12,235 bases of DNA from Nitrospirota bacterium (GTDB lineage: Bacteria > Nitrospirota > Nitrospiria > JACQBZ01): contig JACQHO010000145.1 in NCBI GenBank assembly GCA_016198945.1, positions 1-12,235 on the forward strand, read 5' to 3'. Shown piece after piece: positions 1 to 5,735 of the stretch (position 1 is its first letter; each line of letters starts with the position of its first letter). The notes under the pieces are model-generated. The model did no database searches. It saw only the letters and a list, made by a program, of their open reading frames with translations, and had not been told where the DNA came from. The translations under genes were made by a program, and so were the position numbers.

Positions 1-1417
1 CTTCTTGAGAATCGACAAGAAACGCGAAGGTCCGCAGCAAAAACTCCTCGATTACGGCATCAATTACGCCGCCCACGCCGATACAAACAATCCCCTGGTC
101 TATACCCTCAAAGGCGTGTTCGGAGGATTCAAGGGGGCCATTGCGACATTTCCGTACTACGTGAAGGTTCAAGAATACAGTAACCTCGAAAACCGGGATC
201 TCTGGGAATATGAACTGAATTTCACAGAAGACCAGATCAACTATTTTCTGCTGCATCTGTGGGAATTGGGCGGAAATTACTTTAACTATTATTACTTCCA
301 GGAAAATTGCTCCTATCACATCCTTTCGTTGCTGGAGGTCGCCAATCCGGATCTTCACTTGACGGATCAGTTTATCTTTCACGTCATTCCTGCCGACACG
401 GTCAAGGCCGTGATCCGTTACGACGGACTCATCGCAAAGAAAGTCTACCGCCCGTCGCTGCTCAGCCGACTGAATGACAAACGGGCCCGGATGAGCAACG
501 GCCGACATGAAATTTTCAGCCGGTTGGTGAAAGATCCTTCGCTGATCGAGGGCGAGGGGTACCGCAACTTGACCATGCCCGACAAAGCCGCCGTCCTGGA
601 TGCCTATCTCGACTATGCTCAGTATAAGAGTATGCAAAAGGAAAAAAGCGCATCCGTCATTGATAAGGAAACAAGAAAGGTTCTTCTGGAGCGAAGTCGA
701 CTGGAATACCGCCTCGACGATCCCCCGGAGGCTACCCGGTTCTCCAGCCCTCCGGAGCTGGGCCATGGAAGCGCGCGAATCGGGCTTGGCGTCGGCAGAA
801 ACGGGAATGAACTCTTTGAAGAGGTGTCTCTGCGGCCGGCTTATCATGATCTTTTGGCGAATGACATCGGCTATGGCAAGGACTCACAGATCCTGTTTCT
901 CGACGTCACCATCCGGCGCTACAACGATACGAAGAGAACCAAACTGGACAGCTTCAAACTGATCGATATCGTCTCGTTGACGCCCTACGATCCGTTGTTT
1001 CAAAAGAAGTCATGGAGGCTCAGCATTGGAACGGACACGATCCGGGATCTGGATTGCGGCTATTGCAATTCGGCCAAAGTCGATTACGGGATCGGCATGG
1101 CCTACACGCCGGCCTTTTTCTCACCGGTTCTTCTGTACGTCCTGGCGGAGTTCGAACTGGAACTGTCGCGCCGCCTCGCCCGGGATTACCGGATGGGCGG
1201 CGGTGGAACGATCGGAACCTTATTGGATATCACGGATCATTGGAGAATCCAGGCGGCAGGGGATTATATAAGTTTTCCGCTTGGAAATGAGTCGCATTAT
1301 TATAAGGCCTCGGTCAATCAACGCTACTCGTTCACCCAAAACCTGGACGTCCGGGCCGGTTGGAATCTAATGAACAGCCGGCAAGAATGGCTGGTAGGGC
1401 TTAATTATTATTTTTAA
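1..1417 (+). CDS. DUF4105 / Lnb N-terminal-type envelope protein, 5' truncated
   Basis: The reading frame is open to the left edge (the first complete codon is Phe at position 2), so the N-terminus and any signal peptide lie outside the window and the TTG at 5 is not a real start. About 470 residues remain. The first ~110 carry the signature of the DUF4105/Lnb-N family: a starting FLRID stretch, LLDYGINYAA, and an aromatic-rich segment leading into ENCSYHILSLLE, with the conserved Asn-Cys at about residues 101-102. The last ~220 residues alternate short hydrophobic and polar strands and end in GLNYYF with a terminal Phe, as expected of an outer-membrane beta-rich domain. Family function is not established; an envelope location is likely. 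The conserved Cys with an upstream His has been likened to permuted papain-like folds, but that is speculation here. The HExxH gene follows on the same strand after 46 nt. Confidence 0.85.
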   Translation, partial: FLRIDKKREGPQQKLLDYGINYAAHADTNNPLVYTLKGVFGGFKGAIATFPYYVKVQEYSNLENRDLWEYELNFTEDQINYFLLHLWELGGNYFNYYYFQENCSYHILSLLEVANPDLHLTDQFIFHVIPADTVKAVIRYDGLIAKKVYRPSLLSRLNDKRARMSNGRHEIFSRLVKDPSLIEGEGYRNLTMPDKAAVLDAYLDYAQYKSMQKEKSASVIDKETRKVLLERSRLEYRLDDPPEATRFSSPPELGHGSARIGLGVGRNGNELFEEVSLRPAYHDLLANDIGYGKDSQILFLDVTIRRYNDTKRTKLDSFKLIDIVSLTPYDPLFQKKSWRLSIGTDTIRDLDCGYCNSAKVDYGIGMAYTPAFFSPVLLYVLAEFELELSRRLARDYRMGGGGTIGTLLDITDHWRIQAAGDYISFPLGNESHYYKASVNQRYSFTQNLDVRAGWNLMNSRQEWLVGLNYYF

Positions 1418-1463
1418 TGACGGCCAGAAACTGTCTTTTAATTTGCACGATGAAAAAGTGTCG

Positions 1464-2123
1464 ATGATGAAAATAACAATCCTGGCAGCCTATTCCTTTC
1501 TTCTGCTCATGACGCTCGACCTTGATACCGTCTTGGCAAGGGAACTCTATTGGGAAAAAAACCATATTGAGCTTTCGGGACTGACGGAGGCGCAGGTTCT
1601 CGGCCTGGAAACCACCATTAATCAATTATGCTCGCTTGAGCCGGGGAAATTAAAGATCAACAAAAAGATGTACGACCGGCTGAGCCGGTTCGAGGAATTA
1701 TTCGGATTCCCATTTAATGGCAAGGATCTCTCCCATTGGTTATTGACAAAAATACAAAGCATTTCGTACCAGAACACCTGGACGGTGGCCGTCAATCAGA
1801 ATCAGGGAAGTTTCATGGTGGGTGATTTTTTCTTCACGAAGACGACCCCGCTGGAGAGACTCTATGCCTTGATCCACGAGGCCCGCCATTCCGACGATGA
1901 TGGTTACGAACACGTCAAATGCCCAAAGGGTTTTAAATTTATATCGTCACGGCAACCTGAAATGGACCTGGAGAAGGAAGCGGCGTGCGACCCCAATGAC
2001 CAAGGGGCCTATTCGTTCCAGGCGGCATTCCTGTTTGAACTCTTTGCCTATGGAATATTCGATCAGGGCGAGGCCGGACTTCTTTACAACAGTTCAATAT
2101 TGAGAGTAGTCCCCTTTAAATGA
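1464..2123 (+). CDS. putative exported HExxH-motif protein
   Basis: I do not recognise a named family. The protein is 219 aa from the ATG at 1464; a second ATG follows directly at 1467, and a TTG at 1443 would add seven charged residues before the signal peptide, so I reject it. The N-terminus has one Lys, a hydrophobic core (ILAAYSFLLLM) and a plausible signal peptidase I site after VLA. The middle holds LIHEARHSD, giving His138-Glu139-x-x-His142, the core of a zinc metallopeptidase site. Glu residues in DLEKEAACD (about 170 and 172) are candidates for a third ligand. Cys in HVKCPKG and EAACD could pair in the periplasm. No strong Shine-Dalgarno is visible, so translation may depend on the upstream gene. 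Metal binding and protease activity are inferred from the motif alone. Confidence 0.72.
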   Translation: MMKITILAAYSFLLLMTLDLDTVLARELYWEKNHIELSGLTEAQVLGLETTINQLCSLEPGKLKINKKMYDRLSRFEELFGFPFNGKDLSHWLLTKIQSISYQNTWTVAVNQNQGSFMVGDFFFTKTTPLERLYALIHEARHSDDDGYEHVKCPKGFKFISSRQPEMDLEKEAACDPNDQGAYSFQAAFLFELFAYGIFDQGEAGLLYNSSILRVVPFK

Positions 2124-2132
2124 ATCCATATC

Positions 2133-2147
2133 AGGTGCCAGGCACCT
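2133..2147. repeat. 15-bp perfect palindrome with following T-run
   Basis: AGGTGCC and GGCACCT form a perfect 7-bp inverted repeat around one central A, followed by five T (2147-2151). As RNA it would fold as a 5-bp stem with a 5-nt loop, so it could be a weak intrinsic terminator for the HExxH gene, which ends 9 bp upstream. From memory, the same core recurs in many bacterial genomes as a dispersed palindrome, sometimes near IS200-like Y1 transposases. No transposase lies next to it here. Confidence 0.6.
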
Positions 2148-2212
2148 TTTTAGATCCAACCGATTGAAATTACTGAAGGTGAATTTCGGCCTGAACATAC
2201 TGGACCTTGGCC

Positions 2213-2241
2213 TTGACAAAATCGAACTGGTTTAATAAACT
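2213..2241 (+). promoter_or_regulatory. sigma70-type promoter of the toxin-antitoxin operon
   Basis: A perfect -35 TTGACA (2213-2218) is followed after 17 bp by TAAACT (2236-2241), a 4/6 match to the -10 consensus. Transcription would start near 2248, about 18 bp before the antitoxin ATG. The -10 box lies inside the 13-bp tandem repeat, which fits autorepression by the antitoxin or the complex. The promoter is predicted from sequence only. Confidence 0.6.
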
Positions 2242-2250
2242 GGTTTAATA
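2225..2250. repeat. perfect 13-bp tandem direct repeat, candidate operator
   Basis: Two adjacent identical copies of AACTGGTTTAATA occupy 2225-2237 and 2238-2250, with no spacer. Each copy includes a short AAC-TG-GTT dyad. The repeat covers the spacer, the -10 box and the likely start site of the toxin-antitoxin promoter, as expected of an operator bound cooperatively by a Phd-type antitoxin. Binding is inferred. Confidence 0.7.
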
Positions 2251-2252
2251 AT

Positions 2253-2258
2253 AGGAGG
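2253..2258 (+). promoter_or_regulatory. ribosome binding site of the antitoxin gene
   Basis: AGGAGG lies 7 nt before the ATG at 2266. It selects that ATG over the in-frame TTG at 2260, which would sit only one base from the site. Confidence 0.85.
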
Positions 2259-2265
2259 TTTGATC

Positions 2266-2520
2266 ATGAAAACCAAGACGGCGGAAGTCAGCGCGTTCGA
2301 GGCCAAAACTCATCTTTCCGAATTGCTCCGGGAGACGGAGCAGGGCCGTTCGTTCATCATCCGGAGACGGGGCAAGGCCGTGGCCCGGCTGGTTCCGCCT
2401 GAGAAAGAAGAGACCGCGATCTCTCCGGCCAAAATTCTGGCGGCTTTCCATGAGATCCGCAAGCATATTTCGGGAACCCTGAAGATCCACGATTTAATCG
2501 AAGAAGGCCGCCGCCATTGA
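2266..2520 (+). CDS. type II antitoxin, Phd/YefM family
   Basis: The protein has 84 aa. Its N-terminal part has the family pattern VSAFEAKTHLSELLRETEQG, followed by the strand-rich FIIRRRGKAVARLVP typical of the Phd/YefM DNA-binding fold. The C-terminal third (EIRKHISGTLKIHDLIEEGRRH) is charged and helical, as expected of the segment that wraps and inhibits the toxin. The antitoxin should bind the PIN toxin and repress its own promoter; the tandem repeat just upstream is the obvious operator. Its stop TGA (2518-2520) overlaps the TTG start of the toxin gene. The short 84-aa length is normal for the family. Confidence 0.93.
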   Translation: MKTKTAEVSAFEAKTHLSELLRETEQGRSFIIRRRGKAVARLVPPEKEETAISPAKILAAFHEIRKHISGTLKIHDLIEEGRRH

Positions 2521-2936
2521 CAAACTATGTCCTTGATAGTTCTTTTGCGCTGGCCTGGGCGCTTCCGGATGAAACCTCCGATCAGGCCGACCGCTTCTTC
2601 AGCCGCATCAGGGGAAAATACGCTTTTTGGGTTCCGGCCTTATGGTGGCACGAAATCTCCAATGCCTTGATCATGGCACAGCGGCGCCGGCGCTTAACGG
2701 AACCGGATCGAATTCGCGTGGTTGAGATTTATGAGGCGCTGCCGATTCAGACCGACGTTCGTCTTGGGCCGGACATTATCAGACACTTTCATGCGCTGGC
2801 GCAAGACCACGGCTTGTCTGCGTACGACACCGCCTACCTGGAACTGGCCCAAAGAAAAGGTTTTGAACTGGCAACTCTGGATGGAAATTTGATTAAAGCA
2901 GCGAGAAAAACAGGTGTTAAGGTTATTCGAGGATAA
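2517..2936 (+). CDS. type II toxin, PIN-domain ribonuclease (VapC-like)
   Basis: A 139-aa single PIN domain. The expected acidic active-site residues are all visible: Asp7 in YVLDSSFAL, Glu46 in WWHEISNAL, Asp104 in LSAYDTAYLELA and Asp122 in LATLDGNL. The family cleaves RNA (often tRNA or rRNA) with Mg2+ when freed from its antitoxin; the target cannot be told from sequence. The start is TTG at 2517, overlapping the antitoxin stop (TTGA), with AAGAAGG (2501-2507) 9 nt upstream. A rare start codon plus stop/start overlap suggests translational coupling that keeps toxin below antitoxin. The active site is complete, so the toxin looks functional. The gene converges on the PilZ gene with only 8 bp between stop codons. 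Confidence 0.93.
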   Translation: MTNYVLDSSFALAWALPDETSDQADRFFSRIRGKYAFWVPALWWHEISNALIMAQRRRRLTEPDRIRVVEIYEALPIQTDVRLGPDIIRHFHALAQDHGLSAYDTAYLELAQRKGFELATLDGNLIKAARKTGVKVIRG

Positions 2937-2944
2937 GGTTTTCG

Positions 2945-3256
2945 TCAGAATCGCTCGACAAACTTCTTGATGCGCTCCCGATCTTCGGGTTTCAAATTCA
3001 TGAACCGCACGCCCATTCCCATGCCTTCCTGAACATACCGGACCTCGGCCTTCACCGCGATCGGCTGATCGTCATTGAAGAGCCGGAACTTCAGGTCCAG
3101 AATGGAGCCCTTCATGAATACGTCGGACGTGGTGATAAACATCCCCTGTTCGCTGATGTCGTCCATCTTCCGGACTCCGCGGTCCCCGAAGAACATCTCC
3201 TGGAAAATCGTCACCCGCCGGTATTTCCGCCGTTCACCGCCACTGTCCGAATGCAT
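2945..3256 (-). CDS. single-domain PilZ protein (c-di-GMP binding)
   Basis: A 103-aa protein made almost entirely of one PilZ domain. The two c-di-GMP motifs are both present: ERRKYRR (residues 8-14, the RxxxR switch) and DISEQG (33-38, matching [D/N]xSxxG). The protein ends in a charged helix (PEDRERIKKFVERF). Binding competence is therefore likely; the downstream partner is unknown. I chose the ATG at 3256 because GGAGG lies 6 nt upstream and the protein then begins just before the motif. The frame stays open to 3310, but that extension would run over the predicted promoter. The gene appears to be its own transcription unit, with no neighbouring c-di-GMP enzyme in the window. Confidence 0.93.
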   Translation of the reverse strand: MHSDSGGERRKYRRVTIFQEMFFGDRGVRKMDDISEQGMFITTSDVFMKGSILDLKFRLFNDDQPIAVKAEVRYVQEGMGMGVRFMNLKPEDRERIKKFVERF

Positions 3257-3281
3257 CGGCCGCCTCCGTATAATACAATCC

Positions 3282-3310
3282 AGTATAGCGCATAAACCGA
3301 AATGAGACAA
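3282..3310 (-). promoter_or_regulatory. sigma70-type promoter of the PilZ gene
   Basis: On the minus strand, TTGTCT (3305-3310, 4/6 to -35) is spaced 17 bp from TATACT (3282-3287, 5/6 to -10). The start site would fall near 3275, about 20 bp before the PilZ ATG and just ahead of its GGAGG ribosome binding site. Confidence 0.6.
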
Positions 3311-3420
3311 CGCGGGACGACAAGGCCTTCTTGGCGAGTCATACTATGAACAAGGTTCAGCGATGTCCGCCCTCTTTTCGATGGGAGAGGCATGGGAAGC
3401 CGGTTTAATCCGGACTGTTT

Positions 3421-3996
3421 TTATCGCAGCCCGGACGGACGGCTTGAATTGGATTCCTTCGGCGGGGTTAGAAGATACGCAACCGACCTTTCCAGTTCCC
3501 GCGCATCCCAGCTGTTGACGATTTCATTCACCATCGCCTGACTCAATGAAACCTCCACGCCGTGGTTCGACAGGATGGGCGCCTCTTCCATCACCTGCGT
3601 CATGAGGCTGTCAAAGCGGACCCGCTGTTGCGATGAGAGCCAGCCGTCCCGTGAAAGCTGCTCTTCCCATCGAACCCGTTCCGGACTTTTCACCATGCGA
3701 TGGGTTTGCAGAGCCTCGCGCGCATCCAGCCAGAAAAGGCGGTGGCCCTCGCCGATCGCCAGAAACCGACCCTTCAAAAGGCCCAGATCCGCGCCGGAAG
3801 GCAAGCCGTGCTGTTTGAGGATAGCCCAGAGCTCCTCCTGCGCCGGTTTTACGGTTTCTTCCGGGTCTTCGGCCACGGAAAGCACCAGTTCGGTGATCTT
3901 CTGGCGCTCCTCAGAGGTGAGCGATTCCGCGCCGCCGCCCCCGACGCAACCCGACAAAAGGAGGAAACTCATAAAGAAGAAAAGGAATCGGATCAT
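3421..3996 (-). CDS. lipoprotein of unknown function
   Basis: I do not recognise a family. The protein has 191 aa. A hydrophobic leader with Arg3 ends in the lipobox LSGC, making Cys17 the lipidated residue, followed by a Gly-rich linker (VGGGG). The mature part looks mainly helical and charged, with no catalytic motif and no membrane segment beyond the leader, and ends in a Ser/Pro-rich tail. The residue after Cys17 is Val, not Asp, so outer-membrane sorting is plausible. The ATG directly abuts the TAG stop of the isomerase gene, and GGAG (4006-4009) lies 9 nt upstream inside that gene, so the two are almost surely co-transcribed. Why an envelope lipoprotein closes a sugar-phosphate operon is unclear. 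No intrinsic terminator is visible downstream. Confidence 0.78.
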   Translation of the reverse strand: MIRFLFFFMSFLLLSGCVGGGGAESLTSEERQKITELVLSVAEDPEETVKPAQEELWAILKQHGLPSGADLGLLKGRFLAIGEGHRLFWLDAREALQTHRMVKSPERVRWEEQLSRDGWLSSQQRVRFDSLMTQVMEEAPILSNHGVEVSLSQAMVNEIVNSWDARELERSVAYLLTPPKESNSSRPSGLR

Positions 3997-5718
3997 CTAA
4001 ATCAACTCCGTCAATGTTTCGAGGCCGCTTTGTTCATCCCGTCCCAGATCCATCCGAAGGATCGGTAGCCCGCAACGGTTGATCGAAAGATAATCCCCCA
4101 GGGCCTGCGCCCGTTTCAAGGTCGAGAAACCGTACGGCTGTCCCGGAATGGAAAGATCGGCCCGATTCTCCGACGTGATTTGGATAAAGCAGCCCGTCCT
4201 GGGGCCGCCTTTGTGAAGCTGGCCGGTCGAATGCAGATATCGCGGTCCGTATCCCAGGGTCACGGCAAGACGATACCGATCGCGGATCCGGACCCGAAAC
4301 CGTTGCAGCAGCCCGTCATTCGGATCGGACCGGTCCAGATAGGCCGTCACGGCGACATAATCCGAAGGCTTCGCCTGCTTGAGGAAAAGATCCAACGCCT
4401 CCCGAAGAGACCCTTTGAGATCCGTCATTTGATCCGAATAAAGCCGGACCCCTTTTTGCTCAAGACGCATCGGGTTGGTGGAAAAACGGCCCGTGGCCTG
4501 GAACTCTCCGAGCAAACGGAGGGTGTTTTCCTTGCTCTCGGTCACGTTCGGCTCATCAAAGGGATTGATCGAAAGGATCGCGCCGGCCGTCGCCGTGGCC
4601 AGTTCCCACCGGAAAAATTCGCCGGCCAGATCCAGGGGCTCGGAAAGACGGATACGGACAACGGGATGACCGCTCTCTTCCAGGGCCCGGATCGTTTGAT
4701 CCGCCGGGTCGGCGGCATCCGCAGCATTCGATGGAAGCGTAATCCGGATAAACAGCCGGTCCTCCCCGTATACATCGGGTCGGCCGAGCGCCTCGCCGTC
4801 CACGGGAACCAACCCCTTTCCCTCCTTCCCCGTGCTCTCGGCCAGAAGCTGTTCAAGCCAGCCGCCGAAGCTTCGAAGCCCCGGGGAGAAGGTCAGCGTC
4901 ACCTTGTCGAGCCCCTCCCGGCCGAGCGCGCCCAGAACGGCGCCGAGAAACAACGCCGGATGACGATCCACCGGCGCGATGGAGGCCGAGTCCTGACTGT
5001 CCGTCAGACAGGCCTGCGCCATTGCGTGAGCCCGATCAAGGAAGCGGGGCATGTCCATCCCGATCAAGGCCAGCGGAACCAGACCGAAATAGGAGAGAGC
5101 CGAGTAGCGGCCGCCGATATCGGGCGGGCTTAAGAAAATCTTCCGGAAGCCCTGCGCGCGGGCCAGCGCCTCCAGCGGGGTTTCAGGATCCGTAATCGCA
5201 ATAAACCGTTCTCCCAACGAGCCCCGCTTGAGCGCCGCAAGCCGGGAGGAGAAATAGCGATAGAGCGACTGCATTTCGATCGTCGTTCCGGACTTGCTTG
5301 CCAGAATAAACAGCGTTCGCTCCAGGTTCACCGATTTCTCGATCCTCAAAATGGTATCGGGGTCCGTGGAGTCCAAGACCACGAGATCGGGATGACCGGA
5401 CGCGACGCCGTACGTTTCCCGGCAGACCTCGGCGCAGAGGCTGCTCCCTCCCATGCCGAGCAGAACCACATGGGTGAAGCCGGCCTCGCGGATCGATCGT
5501 GCGAACTCGGTCAGCGCGCCGGCATGATGCCTCATCTCGGAAGGAATACTCAACCATCCCAGCCGGTCTTTGATTTTTTTTTGAAGGTCCGGGTCGCTCG
5601 TCCAGATCGAGGCGTCCCTGCCCCGGAGTTTATCCAAAAATCGCGTTTCATCGAGGAACCGGAGGGCGGCCTTCACCGGATTTTCGTAACGGCCCAATGC
5701 GGCCTTGAAATCGCTCAT
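3997..5718 (-). CDS. pgi: glucose-6-phosphate isomerase (transaldolase-fusion type, isomerase part only)
   Basis: A 573-aa cytoplasmic enzyme interconverting glucose 6-phosphate and fructose 6-phosphate. SIS-type sugar-phosphate motifs are clear: LLGMGGSSL (86-94), SKSGTTIE (141-148) and the family signature PDIGGRYSALSYFG (about 199-212). SINPFDEPNV lies further on. The last ~150 residues (YVAVTAYLDR, GYGPRYLHSTGQLHKGGP, FIQITSENRADLSIPGQPYGF) resemble the isomerase half of bifunctional transaldolase/isomerase proteins rather than the E. coli enzyme. No transaldolase domain is fused here and none lies in the window. The ATG at 5718 fits the family N-terminus; the frame is open to 5769 but that would overlap the upstream gene. 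GGAG overlaps the upstream stop, 14 nt before the ATG, which is a long spacing. It is third in the operon, after the bisphosphatase that produces its substrate fructose 6-phosphate. Confidence 0.93.
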   Translation of the reverse strand: MSDFKAALGRYENPVKAALRFLDETRFLDKLRGRDASIWTSDPDLQKKIKDRLGWLSIPSEMRHHAGALTEFARSIREAGFTHVVLLGMGGSSLCAEVCRETYGVASGHPDLVVLDSTDPDTILRIEKSVNLERTLFILASKSGTTIEMQSLYRYFSSRLAALKRGSLGERFIAITDPETPLEALARAQGFRKIFLSPPDIGGRYSALSYFGLVPLALIGMDMPRFLDRAHAMAQACLTDSQDSASIAPVDRHPALFLGAVLGALGREGLDKVTLTFSPGLRSFGGWLEQLLAESTGKEGKGLVPVDGEALGRPDVYGEDRLFIRITLPSNAADAADPADQTIRALEESGHPVVRIRLSEPLDLAGEFFRWELATATAGAILSINPFDEPNVTESKENTLRLLGEFQATGRFSTNPMRLEQKGVRLYSDQMTDLKGSLREALDLFLKQAKPSDYVAVTAYLDRSDPNDGLLQRFRVRIRDRYRLAVTLGYGPRYLHSTGQLHKGGPRTGCFIQITSENRADLSIPGQPYGFSTLKRAQALGDYLSINRCGLPILRMDLGRDEQSGLETLTELI

Positions 5719-5735
5719 GGGTCTGCGTTGATCTC

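Noticed and set aside
3257..3310. N-terminal extension of the PilZ protein to 3310
   Set aside because: The ATG at 3256 has GGAGG at 6 nt and starts just before the PilZ motif; the extension overlaps the predicted promoter.
3311..3420. Possible gene or RNA between the PilZ promoter and the lipoprotein gene
   Set aside because: The 110-bp gap shows no credible start with a ribosome binding site, no tRNA-like fold and no repeat.
3400..3422. Small CCGG-TTTAAT-CCGG hairpin followed by five T
   Set aside because: The T-run is on the + strand, where no gene ends; on the minus strand, where the lipoprotein gene ends, it precedes no T-run. The stem is only 4 bp.
4180..5133. Long + strand open frame (317 codons) opposite pgi
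   Set aside because: Antisense shadow in GC-rich DNA. The translation is Arg/Pro-rich with no motif, and pgi on the other strand has clear family motifs.
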